Position numbers and translations under genes: made by a program. Positions 8,389 through 18,917 of a stretch of 55,184 nucleotides of DNA are shown piece after piece (position 1 is the stretch's first letter; each line of letters opens with the position of its first letter). The stretch spans positions 1 through 55,184 of the forward strand of contig JAJYGP010000077.1 of NCBI GenBank assembly GCA_021785035.1, given 5' to 3'. The notes under the pieces were generated by a model that saw nothing but the letters and a program-made list of their open reading frames with translations, ran no database searches and was not told the DNA's origin. The DNA is from Pseudomonadota bacterium (GTDB taxonomy: Bacteria > Pseudomonadota > Gammaproteobacteria > Acidiferrobacterales > Acidiferrobacteraceae).

Positions 8389-8765
8389 GACGGAGGCTTG
8401 GGATAGTCGGTTTTGCCATTCTGGCGCTATGCGCTTGTGCTCGCCATCAGCCCACGCCAACGGCACGGAACAAACTGCCCGTCCTCACGAGGAGGGTTTT
8501 CGTCTTAAGAAAAGCACAAGATCACGACACGCGCGGTGACATCGTCATCCCACGCGCGGCCATCACGACCTGGGGAGGCGTTCCTGGCGTTTTTGTTTTA
8601 AGCCGCCATGGCAGGGCACGATTTCGCATGCTGAAGATCGGGACCACGAGCACCACTACAGCCGAGATTCTGAGCGGGCTTAGCGGCACGGAAACGCTCG
8701 TTCTGCCGCCTTTTCGCCATCTTTATGACGGCAGCCCTATCCGGGCTCGGGCCCTGCCGCCATAA
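8385..8765 (+). CDS. Miniature RND adaptor-like lipoprotein
   Basis: The ATG at 8385 overlaps the TolC stop and gives 126 residues. The N terminus is a lipoprotein signal (MRRRLGIVGFAILALCAC) with the lipobox cysteine near residue 16. The remainder resembles only the last, membrane-proximal part of periplasmic adaptor (membrane fusion) proteins: IPRAAITTWGGVPGVFVLS, then ARFRMLKIGT, EILSGLSGTETLVL and LYDGSPIRA. The lipoyl domain and coiled-coil hairpin that normally reach TolC are absent, whereas usual adaptors have about 350-400 residues. The order TolC, adaptor, pump is normal, so this sits exactly where the full adaptor should be. It is either a deletion derivative or a deliberately minimal form; the frame is intact. 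Confidence 0.75.
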   Translation: MRRRLGIVGFAILALCACARHQPTPTARNKLPVLTRRVFVLRKAQDHDTRGDIVIPRAAITTWGGVPGVFVLSRHGRARFRMLKIGTTSTTTAEILSGLSGTETLVLPPFRHLYDGSPIRARALPP

Positions 8766-8788
8766 CCCCATACGATCAAGAGGAAGCC

Positions 8789-11700
8789 ATGGCCGCTCGC
8801 GATCCGCACCCAGAAGAGCCGCTCAATGCAGCGGGGCAACTGACGCGCTATTTCATCGATAGCAAGATCACGGTATTAATCATTATCGTGGCCCTGCTAG
8901 CGGGAATTTTGGCCTTACACCTGACGCCACGCACCGAAAACCCGCAAATCGTGGTCCCGGCCGCCAACATTATTGTTTACAAACCCGGCGCCAGCCCCCG
9001 CGAGGTCAAAAATCTTGTCGTCGACCCGCTTGAGGCCATTTTGCGTGGCATGCGCGGGGTACACCACACCTACGGTCTTGCCATGGACTCGATGGGCGTG
9101 GTCACCGTGAAGTTTCAGGTCGGGCAAAATCGGGTCGCGTCCCTCGTGCGGCTTTACAACAAGATCATGAGCAACATGGATCGGATGCCGCCGGGAACCG
9201 AACAGCCGATCATACAGCCGCTCGATGTGAACCAGGTTCCCATCGTGACCATTTCGCTTTCGAGCGCGCGCCTTACAGGCGTACAACTGCGGACCGTTGC
9301 AACGAGCGTTTTGCATCATCTGCGAAGAGTACCCGGGACCGCGCGCGCGTACCTTATTGGCGGCCAACGGCGAAAAATCAATATCGTTCTGCATCCGAGC
9401 CTCATGCGCCGCTATGATGTCACGCTGGTGGATATTCGAGGCATCGTTCAGGCGACCAACGTCGACGTTCCATCCGGGCATTTCACTAACCATAATCGCC
9501 GCGCCACTATCCATGCCGGCGATATGTTGCGTTCGGCTCGAGCCGTGGGCGGTATTGTCGTGAGCCTCTATAACCACAGGCCGGTCTATCTCCATGATGT
9601 CGCAACCGTCACCGATGGCGGCGGCGCGATCAAGACCGTGCACAGCATCGGCTTTGGTCGCGCCTATGCTCGTACCCGGCCACGCAACCTTGAATTACCG
9701 GAGGTGACGATCGCTATTGCGAAGCGTGCCGGCACCAACGCGGTAACGGTCGCGAATAAAGTTTTGCGGAGGTTGGGTGCGCTGCGCAAAACGGTGATCC
9801 CGCCCTACGTCCACGTGAATGTCACACGCGACGATGGCCAACGCGCCAATAGCGCAGTCAACCTATTGATTAAGCACCTGTTCATCGCTGTGGGAACCGT
9901 AGTCGTTTTGCTGGTCGTCTTCTTGGGTTGGCGAGCCGCCGCTATCGTGACGGTCACGATTCCGCTGGTTTTGTTTGTGACTTTAGGGGTCGATTACCTA
10001 GCGGGCCAAACCATCAACCGAATTACCTTATTTGCGCTGATTCTTTCTTTGGGTCTTCTTGTCGATGATTCTATTGTTGTCATAGAGAACATTTTTCGGC
10101 ACTACGCAAAGCCGGGTATAGACCGAGCCCGGGAGGCGGTGCGCGCCGTGAACGAGATTGGGCGCCCGACCAACCTGGCGACCCTTGCCGTCATCGTGGC
10201 TTTCCTTCCCATGCTGTCGGTGACAGGGATGATGGGGCCGTACATGGCACCCATTCCCAAAAACGTTCCAATTGCGATGCTTGCTTCACTTTTTGTCGCC
10301 TACACCGTCGCTCCCTGGGCTGCCCGATTGTGGCTTCGACCCCACCAAGGATCAGACCACTCGCGTCCAGGCATGTTACAGCGTGGCTATGAGCGCATCA
10401 TGCGCGCGCTGCTGTCACGTCCCTCCACGCGCCGTTTGTTTTTGTTAGGCATTACGCTACTCTTTGGGGCAGTGTTGGCGATGCCGATAGTGCGTTTAGT
10501 GAATTTCAAGATGCTTCCCCGTAACAATAACAACAGCTTCGATATCACCGTGCGCACCCATGCCGGAAGCACACTTGAAGATACCGATCAAGTTGTCGAG
10601 TCCTTAGGAAATATTGTGCGGCGCAATCGGTTTGTCACAACCTACGAGCTATCAGCCGGGGCAATGGGGGCTGTGAATTTTAGTGGACTTTTACGTGGCG
10701 AGACCTTAAAAAAAGGACCCACCGTAGGCGAAGTTCAAGTGCACTTGGTCCGGAAAAGCGAGCGCGCGGTATCTTCGATTACCATCGTTCGCGAACTACG
10801 TCCGGCGATCACAGCACTGGCGGCCAAAACAGGCGCCATGATCAAAATCGTTCAACATCCGCCGGGGCCACCGGTACGGGCCACGGTGATGGCGGAGATC
10901 TTTGGGCCCCATTACCGCAAGCTGGAAACGATCGCAAATCACCTACGCGACGGCCTTTTTCATCGTACGCGCCACTTGGTCGGTGTGGATAGCACCGTGC
11001 CGCATCGGTCGATCCAATACACTATCAGGGTAAACAATCGGCAAGCGGCACTGGATGGCATAAACCCAGCGCAGGTTGCGCAGACCCTGAAGGGCTACTT
11101 GGCCGGCATCAACGACGGCGCGGCACATATTCCTGGAGCCAAGGAACCAGTCCCTATACGCTTTCGGATACCCATTGCCGATCGGATCGGGCCCTATGAT
11201 CTTGGGAAGATATTTTTCACCAACCCACAAGGGAAAGAGGTTCCGCTGTCGGCCATCGCGCACGTCGTGAAACGTGACGCACCGCGACCGATCTACCAAA
11301 AGGACGGGCGCGAGGTCGTGTACGTCACCGCGGGCTTAAGCCCAGGGAGCCCCGTCTATGCCGTGCTTCATATGTGGGAATACTTAAAGTATCACAAAGT
11401 CGATGGGGTACACCTGAAGCAGGATTTTGTGAAAAATCCGAGCAGCCGGCACTACGGACTGCGTTGGAGCGGCGAGATGCGTCTTACACTCAATGTGTTT
11501 CGGGACTTGGGCTCGGCCTTTGCCGTGGCCATCGTACTTATTTACATCATTTTAGTCGGCTATTACCGATCGTTCGTGATCCCTGTCATCGTGATGGGAG
11601 CCATCCCCTTGACGATCATTGGCGTTTTTCCTGGGCACGCCCTGATGCATCAATACTTTACTGCCACGTCGATGATTGGGGTCATAGCGCTTGCGGGTGT

Positions 11701-11989
11701 GGTCGTGCGCAATTCCCTGCTGCTCATCGACTTTATTCTGGACTATCGTCGTGCTGGACATGATCTTCCAGAGGCCGTGGTGCAAGCGGGGATGGTACGG
11801 CTGCGGCCTATCATGCTGACCGCCCTCGCCATTATGTTGGGAACGGCCATCATGGTACTTGATCCGGTGTTTGGAGGACTTGCCATCTCACTTATCTTTG
11901 GGACACTGGCATCGACAGTGCTTACGCTCTTTGTGATCCCGCTTGGCTATTTCGCTTATGCCCAGTTCTCAGAACGACAGCGAGGTTAA
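8789..11989 (+). CDS. RND efflux pump permease (HAE1/AcrB type)
   Basis: An inner-membrane resistance-nodulation-division transporter of 1066 residues that uses the proton gradient to expel substrates. The first transmembrane helix is at about 23-45, followed by a large periplasmic porter domain, a bundle of helices around 365-520, a second helix repeat start near 550, and a final bundle at about 900-1060. The transmembrane-4 motif GLLVDDSIVVIENIF carries the double aspartate D426-D427 of drug-type pumps rather than the heavy-metal pattern. Substrate cannot be deduced. It follows a TolC-like gene and an unusually short adaptor-like gene, 23 bases downstream of the latter. Confidence 0.92.
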   Translation: MAARDPHPEEPLNAAGQLTRYFIDSKITVLIIIVALLAGILALHLTPRTENPQIVVPAANIIVYKPGASPREVKNLVVDPLEAILRGMRGVHHTYGLAMDSMGVVTVKFQVGQNRVASLVRLYNKIMSNMDRMPPGTEQPIIQPLDVNQVPIVTISLSSARLTGVQLRTVATSVLHHLRRVPGTARAYLIGGQRRKINIVLHPSLMRRYDVTLVDIRGIVQATNVDVPSGHFTNHNRRATIHAGDMLRSARAVGGIVVSLYNHRPVYLHDVATVTDGGGAIKTVHSIGFGRAYARTRPRNLELPEVTIAIAKRAGTNAVTVANKVLRRLGALRKTVIPPYVHVNVTRDDGQRANSAVNLLIKHLFIAVGTVVVLLVVFLGWRAAAIVTVTIPLVLFVTLGVDYLAGQTINRITLFALILSLGLLVDDSIVVIENIFRHYAKPGIDRAREAVRAVNEIGRPTNLATLAVIVAFLPMLSVTGMMGPYMAPIPKNVPIAMLASLFVAYTVAPWAARLWLRPHQGSDHSRPGMLQRGYERIMRALLSRPSTRRLFLLGITLLFGAVLAMPIVRLVNFKMLPRNNNNSFDITVRTHAGSTLEDTDQVVESLGNIVRRNRFVTTYELSAGAMGAVNFSGLLRGETLKKGPTVGEVQVHLVRKSERAVSSITIVRELRPAITALAAKTGAMIKIVQHPPGPPVRATVMAEIFGPHYRKLETIANHLRDGLFHRTRHLVGVDSTVPHRSIQYTIRVNNRQAALDGINPAQVAQTLKGYLAGINDGAAHIPGAKEPVPIRFRIPIADRIGPYDLGKIFFTNPQGKEVPLSAIAHVVKRDAPRPIYQKDGREVVYVTAGLSPGSPVYAVLHMWEYLKYHKVDGVHLKQDFVKNPSSRHYGLRWSGEMRLTLNVFRDLGSAFAVAIVLIYIILVGYYRSFVIPVIVMGAIPLTIIGVFPGHALMHQYFTATSMIGVIALAGVVVRNSLLLIDFILDYRRAGHDLPEAVVQAGMVRLRPIMLTALAIMLGTAIMVLDPVFGGLAISLIFGTLASTVLTLFVIPLGYFAYAQFSERQRG

Positions 11990-12340
11990 GGGGCGAAACA
12001 CCCTCGCTCCCGACCCGGTTACCTCAGTGAAAAAACGGTTCCGGCACTCGTTTCTAAAACCGGGGCGAGGCCGCCAAACCGGGGCAACATCCGGCGAGCC
12101 GTTCCCATCTTAGAGCGCCCTGACTTGTCGTAAAGCTGCGGGGGAGACCCGAAAGTCCTTTGGTGGCGAAGCCGCGTTTTGGCCAACACTAAGAGCCTCC
12201 CATCGCACTTTGCCTGACGTATAGGGGGCGCGAAGAACGGGAAGATTCAAATCAACGTCCCGCCATGAAAGACTGGCCTGTAACCGATACCGATCAAGGC
12301 CAAGACCGCGCGCCCTTCTTAACCTGATTCCACGTACCCC
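11990..12340. other. Gap between the efflux operon and mer locus
   Basis: About 350 bases without a convincing gene. Directly after the pump's stop an inverted repeat, AGCGAGG at 11979-11985 with CCTCGCT at 12002-12008, might act as a weak terminator, but it has no T-run. An open frame on the minus strand (12110-12403) has no recognisable family and an implausible composition. I could not align any part with MerR, which is the regulator one would expect here. Confidence 0.4.
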
Positions 12341-12372
12341 TTGACTCCGTACCCCGATACGGCCTTTACACT
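12341..12372 (+). promoter_or_regulatory. MerR-type mer promoter/operator
   Basis: TTGACT at 12341-12346 is followed by the inverted repeat CCGTA (12347-12351) and TACGG (12358-12362), then a -10-like TTACAC/TACACT ending at 12371-12372. The spacing between elements is 19-20 bases, longer than the usual 17, which is the hallmark of promoters twisted open by MerR-family activators. The half-site matches the classical Tn21 mer operator (CCGTAC..GTACGG) apart from one centre base. merT begins 30 bases downstream. No merR gene lies beside it, so the regulator would have to act in trans. Confidence 0.7.
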
Positions 12373-12401
12373 CTTGGCATGAACGCACGAGGCCGAATTC
12401 C

Positions 12402-12788
12402 ATGACGCATACTGATCCCCCTCATACCTCAGATACTCCCACTACCGTGCGCGGGAGGCTCGCGGCCGCGGTAGTGACTGGTTTTCTCGCATCGATCTGC
12501 TGCCTCGGTCCCCTTTTGTTGGTCATCCTGGGAATTGGGGGCGCTTGGGTTGCAGATTTGACGCTTCTCGATCCCATTCGGCCGTGGCTGACAGGGGCCA
12601 CCATCGCAATCTTGGGTCTTGCCCATTATCGTTATTGGAAACAGCGGCGAGCGCTCGCCTGCGACTGCCCGCCACCGCGTCACCAAGCGCTATGGCTGTG
12701 GCTTACGACAGGTACTGTCGCACTTTTACTCGCCGCACCCTATATCCTGCCGGCCCTCATTCTTCCTTCGCTACCTCGTCATCCTTAA
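12402..12788 (+). CDS. merT: Mercuric ion transport protein MerT
   Basis: MerT is the inner-membrane protein that carries Hg(II) from periplasmic MerP to the cytoplasm. The 128-residue protein has three hydrophobic segments (about 20-48, 60-76, 95-122). The paired cysteines C33-C34 in the first segment (SICCLGPLLL) accept mercury, and the cytoplasmic-loop cysteines C87 and C89 (ACDC) pass it on. Length is slightly above the usual 116 because of a hydrophilic N-terminal extension. It is preceded by a MerR-type promoter and followed nine bases later by merP. Both genes are intact although the reductase behind them is broken. Confidence 0.92.
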   Translation: MTHTDPPHTSDTPTTVRGRLAAAVVTGFLASICCLGPLLLVILGIGGAWVADLTLLDPIRPWLTGATIAILGLAHYRYWKQRRALACDCPPPRHQALWLWLTTGTVALLLAAPYILPALILPSLPRHP

Positions 12789-12797
12789 GGAGACATC

Positions 12798-13145
12798 ATG
12801 AAAAATGCCACGCGCTTTGTGACGATTACCGTCCTTCCGTTTCTAGTCGCTATCACAACCCCGGCCCTGGCCGCCCCGGTCATGGGGCGCCCGGAAGCCA
12901 CGGCCATGAAATTATCGGTGGCCCGTATCCACGTTCCCGGCATGACTTGCACCAACCATTCCTGCGCGACCGCAATCTACATGGCCTTGGTTCGCCTACC
13001 AGGAGTGATGGGGGTCGGTGTCAACGAGTCGAACCAAGATGTGGCCGTCAAATACATCCCCGCAAAAACCGGCCCGGCGGCATTTTTGCGCGCCATCCGC
13101 AATGCCGGCTATCCCGGTGTCTTAATTTCGAAGAGGGGCCGTTAA
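12798..13145 (+). CDS. merP: Periplasmic mercury-binding protein MerP (variant)
   Basis: MerP captures Hg(II) in the periplasm and hands it to MerT. The 115-residue protein has a signal peptide with an ALA-type cleavage site near residues 23-26, then a heavy-metal-associated domain. The metal loop reads PGMTCTNHSC, with cysteines 51 and 56 separated by four residues. The family normally has GMTCxxC, so two residues are inserted. The rest of the fold, including the region around LPGVMGVGVN and the C-terminal AIRNAGYPG, is well preserved. The ATG follows AAGGAG at a good distance. Metal preference may differ from classical MerP. Confidence 0.85.
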   Translation: MKNATRFVTITVLPFLVAITTPALAAPVMGRPEATAMKLSVARIHVPGMTCTNHSCATAIYMALVRLPGVMGVGVNESNQDVAVKYIPAKTGPAAFLRAIRNAGYPGVLISKRGR

Positions 13146-13149
13146 CATC

Positions 13150-14912
<1,763 letters not shown>

Positions 14913-16094
14913 TTAAAATGTCAGACCGGTTTCGATCATGCCTCGCACTTGGTTCTGGTAGTTACCGGTGGTTCCGAACATGGAGCCAGCAGTGCCACTT
15001 GTCACACGAACATAGGACAACTCTACGCGGGTAAAAAAGCCCTTGTCTTGGTAGGTCGGCGTGACCGTAAGCGACCAGGCCTTACTTCCCGGACCATAAC
15101 CCAAAAGGTTGTTGTTGCCGCCATTGGGATCGGCTGGATTGCCGGTGCTCGTTTCATACTCCGCGCGTTCCGCCATAGACCACATCGGTGTGAAGTGGTA
15201 ATTCGCAAGAACCGCGGCCCCAAACACGTGATCGGAATGACCATATCCCAAACCGAGCTTTGCCGAACTCGGAGCGTAGATATATTGGAGATAAGGAGAG
15301 AGCGTAAAGGCCCCGATCTTGGTCGTGTAAAGCAGATTGTAGATATCGCTATTATCAAGGTTTTCAGGGGTCGCGGCGACGTATCTGGCGCCAGGCTGGA
15401 TCACGGTCGAGCCAAAATGATGGTAGAAAAACACCGAGGCCGTGCTCGCACTGTTGACGGTGTAACTTACAAGGCCCGTCAGGACATCGTAGTGGTTCGA
15501 ATAATAGCCGTCATTCACCGACAAGGACACCGCGACCGGCCCCATGGTGTAATTTGCCTGCACACCGCGATTGACGGCGCTCTCGCTATTCCACAAAAGG
15601 CCGCGCTCGATATTTTGATTCATCCAGCTCCACGTGGATTCACCGCCCATAAGGGTCGGCAGCTTTCCGACCTCAAGCGAGAAAGTGCTGGTCGGGGCTA
15701 GGGTGACGTAGGCCTCGGGAACGGCGCCGTAATAGTCGTTAGGCACGGCCGGGGTCGGAAGAATCGGCTCGCCTAGCGTCGGGAAATTATAGGATCCCGC
15801 CATGGCGAAGAACTGTACGAGACCTGAAGTCTTCTGGAGAACCATCTCCGCATTCGTCACGTCGAACCGGGTGTGACGATCCGTTCCATAAGTACCGGGC
15901 GCTGCGCCCAGAAGAGCAGGGTTGCTTTGCCAAGTCCCCGCGGCGCTGAATACGCCCTCGGCCGACAGCGTGCCCAATGGTCCGCCGGAAAAATTTATCG
16001 GCGCGGGCGCCGTCAGTGTCGCTTGTGCCTGGGGCAGTAGGCCAAGGCCCAAGCCACATAGCACTACAGGTATGCCTAGTGCATATTTACGCAT
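14913..16094 (-). CDS. Outer-membrane beta-barrel protein (BBP2/OmpL-like)
   Basis: A 393-residue secreted protein read from the ATG at 16094, which has a strong ribosome binding site (GAGAGGAAGG). A signal peptide ends near ALA-type residues at about 26 (LLPQAQA). The mature part is rich in Gly, Tyr, Thr and alternating hydrophobic residues, as in beta-barrels. It contains segments typical of putative OmpL-like porins: FSLEVGKLPTLMGGE, the Trp- and Asn-rich SWMNQNIERGLLWNSE, and NRGVQANYTMGPVAVSLS. It ends in phenylalanine (ETGLTF), the usual outer-membrane insertion signal. The substrate is unknown. It stands alone and converges on the merA relic. Confidence 0.75.
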   Translation of the reverse strand: MRKYALGIPVVLCGLGLGLLPQAQATLTAPAPINFSGGPLGTLSAEGVFSAAGTWQSNPALLGAAPGTYGTDRHTRFDVTNAEMVLQKTSGLVQFFAMAGSYNFPTLGEPILPTPAVPNDYYGAVPEAYVTLAPTSTFSLEVGKLPTLMGGESTWSWMNQNIERGLLWNSESAVNRGVQANYTMGPVAVSLSVNDGYYSNHYDVLTGLVSYTVNSASTASVFFYHHFGSTVIQPGARYVAATPENLDNSDIYNLLYTTKIGAFTLSPYLQYIYAPSSAKLGLGYGHSDHVFGAAVLANYHFTPMWSMAERAEYETSTGNPADPNGGNNNLLGYGPGSKAWSLTVTPTYQDKGFFTRVELSYVRVTSGTAGSMFGTTGNYQNQVRGMIETGLTF

Positions 16095-16646
16095 ATTTTC
16101 CTTCCTCTCTGTGAAATACGATGTGTTGACGAAATACGCCATGGCCCTTCGAGAATCCTTTAACGTGACGGATCGTGCCCGAAAGGCCCCAACGGCTTTT
16201 TTGCCAGTCGCGTCCGTCACAAGTCGTCGATTGGGCAAAGCCCCCTAAAGTCGGTGCCTCAAGATGAGCCTAGAGCAAGATCTGTTCCACATGCGCATTT
16301 AAGCCGGAAATGGCGGATGGACACGCCTTTTACCTCAGTCAGAGGAAACCGCAGCCGGTGCGCCTGCCCCGTTATAGTGCGAGTCGCGGTCCCTTGGGTG
16401 AAATCGGTGCACGGCGGAACACGCGAGAAAAAATTCTGTCCGACAGACGGACTCACCATCCGCGACCCAAGCGATGCCGTCAAGAATCCGTCTATCACGT
16501 ATCAGTGCGCGGCAAATCGGCATCACAATCCCACCGGAGATACTTTTAGCAAACTCCGTACCGGGAAAGGATAATTATTTTTATCAATGGATTAGGGTAC
16601 TCATACCGCGTCTTCGCGCGGTTTGCTGAGCGCTCTCGGGGCACAC
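16095..16646. other. Long spacer between porin gene and priA
   Basis: About 550 bases without a supported gene. The part next to 16094 must hold the promoter for the porin gene, but no clear -35/-10 pair was found. Short open frames on both strands (around 16254-16574) have no recognisable family, no good start sites and unremarkable composition. The stretch 16570-16640 after the end of priA shows no clear hairpin with a T-run. Confidence 0.35.
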
Positions 16647-18779
16647 CTAAAAGAGCGAATGCGGATCTACGTCAATTGACCAGCGTACCCCCGAAGCCGG
16701 AATGGTGGCGAGACGCTCGAGCCACGTCGTGAGCCAAGACTGGAGCGCGCTGCGTTTGAGGCTCGTCGCCAAAAGTTGGGCGCGATAGTAGCCAGCACGG
16801 CGCGACAGGGTCGCTGGCAACACGCTTCCCAAAAGGATGTGAGGCGACCCCTGGCCCAAGCCTTTAGCGGCCTCCAAAAAACGGCCGGGCAAATCGGGTT
16901 TCAAGGCCTCGGCGCGCAACAGGGCGCAGTGGCTATAAGGCGGGAAACCGGTGTCTTTGCGGTCCTGAAGGGCCAGCTTGGCGAAAGCCTCATAGTCCAG
17001 ACGCGCCAAGGGATCCCAAAGCCGGTGGTCGGGATGGTAGGTTTGGATAATCACCTCGCCTGGCTTCCCGGCCCGCCCCGCGCGCCCGGCCACCTGCACC
17101 ATTTGCGCAAACAAGAGTTCATCGGCACGGAAGTCCGTGCCATGTAGTCCTTGATCGGCGTTAATCACCCCCACGAGCGTGAGTTCCGGGAAATCGTGGC
17201 CCTTGGCCAGCATCTGGGTACCGACTAAGACATCGATCTCATGGCTTCGGACTTGATGCAACAGCTTCTCGAAAGCTAAGCGGCTGGTGACCGTATCCCG
17301 ATCAATACGAGCGATGCGAGCCTCGGGGAGTCGGTGCCGGAGCGCCTCCTCGATGCGTTGCGTCCCCTCCCCGACCCGCAGGAGTCGGGGGTGCTGACAC
17401 TGGGGACACATGCTCGGCAGCGGGCGCTCGTGCCCGCAGTGGTGACAACGAAGAACATGCTTCGCGAGGTGCACGGTAAGCCGCGCATCGCACCGATCAC
17501 AAGGGGCGTGCCATCGGCACTCCGGACACAAAAGCACCGGGGCGTAGCCCCTGCGGTTCAAAAACAACAGAACCTGCTCGCGCCGGGAAAGTCGGTCGCG
17601 CACGGCCTGAAAGAGACTCGCCGTAAGCCCCCCTTGAACCCCCTCGCGCCCCAAATCCACGATCCGCATGCGCGGTAAGGCGCGGTCGGGCCCGCGCTGA
17701 GGCAGGCGTAGGAGGTCATAACGACCTTCAATCGCATGGCGGTACGTCTCCAGGGAGGGGGTAGCCGACCCTAAAACGATGGGAATACCGGCCTTCTGGG
17801 CGCGAAGAACCGCAATGTCGCGCGCGTGATAACGAAACCCGTCCTGCTGCTTAAACGAGCCATCATGTTCCTCATCAACTACGATAAGGCCCGGGTTTTT
17901 GAGAGGCACGAACACCGCTGACCGGGTCCCCACGACGACCCCGATATGTCCCGCGGCCGCCTGCGACCAGACCCGCACGCGCTCGCCTTCGCTGCAACCC
18001 GAATGCAAGACGCCGATCGTGACGCCGAGACGCGCCTGAAAGCGGGCGACGAGCTGCGGCGTAAGCCCAATCTCCGGCACCAAAACCAAGACTTGCTGCT
18101 GGCGCGCAAGTAGGTCGGCAATCAGTTGCAGATACACCTCGGTCTTGCCGCTCCCGGTCACGCCAAACAACAGAAACGGCTGAAACTGCCCGAGCATCGC
18201 CTGGACCGCTTCGTAGGCCGCGTGCTGATCCATCCGCAGAATCACGGGATCAAAGGGGGTCGCTTGGCAAGGAACGGGACTACATTCCTCCGCCAAGCCC
18301 TGTGCCAAAAGGGTTTTGAGCAAGGCCTTCGTGCCCCGTCCGAGCATCTTGACGTCGGTATCGGACAGGATTTGAGCCTCTTTCAGGCGCTCCCAGAACG
18401 ACCGTAAGCGCTGCGCCCGCCCAAAGGTGCCGGTCTCTTGGGCCAAGCCCTTTTCGGTCAGGCGGTATGCTTTGGGCCAATGCGGTAACTGACCCTTTTT
18501 CAAACCGGCGGGGAGAGCGCCGAACAAGACCTCGCCGAGCGGGTGGTGGTAGTAATCGGCGACGAACCGCAGCAAATCGAGCTGCTCTAGACTCAGAAGA
18601 GGCTCCTTGTCGACCACCGCGGTGATAGCGCGAAGCACAAGGCCGGCGGGCGGCTCGACCGGGGCCTCGACTACGAGGCCGGTGAGTGCTCGGGCCCCAA
18701 AAGGGACACGTACACGCACCCCTGGGGCGAGAATGTCCGGGTGCTGATAGTCAAAAGTGCCCCGTAAGGGAACGGGCAA
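16647..18779 (-). CDS. priA: Primosomal protein N' (PriA helicase)
   Basis: PriA recognises abandoned replication forks and reloads the replisome. It has the N-terminal DNA-binding domain, a helicase core with Walker A GVTGSGKTEVYL near residue 205, DEEH box (VVDEEHDGSFKQ) near 300, and the zinc-binding cysteines in CPECRWHAPCDRC through SMCPQC at about 417-462. The frame gives 710 residues from a TTG at 18779, close to the family length. However the family N terminus (VAIRVSLPVPL) continues upstream of that TTG without any ATG, GTG or TTG. The only well-placed ribosome binding site (AGAGGAG) precedes an in-frame ATA at 18800-18798, so translation may begin there. Confidence 0.93.
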   Translation of the reverse strand: MPVPLRGTFDYQHPDILAPGVRVRVPFGARALTGLVVEAPVEPPAGLVLRAITAVVDKEPLLSLEQLDLLRFVADYYHHPLGEVLFGALPAGLKKGQLPHWPKAYRLTEKGLAQETGTFGRAQRLRSFWERLKEAQILSDTDVKMLGRGTKALLKTLLAQGLAEECSPVPCQATPFDPVILRMDQHAAYEAVQAMLGQFQPFLLFGVTGSGKTEVYLQLIADLLARQQQVLVLVPEIGLTPQLVARFQARLGVTIGVLHSGCSEGERVRVWSQAAAGHIGVVVGTRSAVFVPLKNPGLIVVDEEHDGSFKQQDGFRYHARDIAVLRAQKAGIPIVLGSATPSLETYRHAIEGRYDLLRLPQRGPDRALPRMRIVDLGREGVQGGLTASLFQAVRDRLSRREQVLLFLNRRGYAPVLLCPECRWHAPCDRCDARLTVHLAKHVLRCHHCGHERPLPSMCPQCQHPRLLRVGEGTQRIEEALRHRLPEARIARIDRDTVTSRLAFEKLLHQVRSHEIDVLVGTQMLAKGHDFPELTLVGVINADQGLHGTDFRADELLFAQMVQVAGRAGRAGKPGEVIIQTYHPDHRLWDPLARLDYEAFAKLALQDRKDTGFPPYSHCALLRAEALKPDLPGRFLEAAKGLGQGSPHILLGSVLPATLSRRAGYYRAQLLATSLKRSALQSWLTTWLERLATIPASGVRWSIDVDPHSLF

Positions 18780-18894
18780 ACTGACACGGATCGCGACTAT
18801 AAGAAGCTCCTCTGGGGGTCCCGATCACGACCCTTGTTCGACAGCACTCCGTGACACCTCAGGCTAAATAGCTGGTTCAAAAAGCAATTATGCG

Positions 18895-18917
18895 TTACCC
18901 ACAAACTTTGTGGATAA
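18895..18917. promoter_or_regulatory. Opposed pair of DnaA-box-like sites
   Basis: TTACCCACA on the plus strand (18895-18903) differs at one position from the consensus TTATCCACA. TTATCCACA, a perfect match, lies on the minus strand at 18909-18917. Together they form the dyad CCACAAA-C-TTTGTGG (18899-18913). The flanking DNA is AT-rich. The sites could bind DnaA to regulate priA, or be part of a replication-related element; a full origin would need more boxes and the usual neighbours, which are not in the window. Confidence 0.5.

Noticed and set aside
12110-12403. Minus-strand frame before merT as a merR gene or relic
   Set aside because: I could not match it to the MerR helix-turn-helix or the metal-binding cysteines, and its start overlaps merT.
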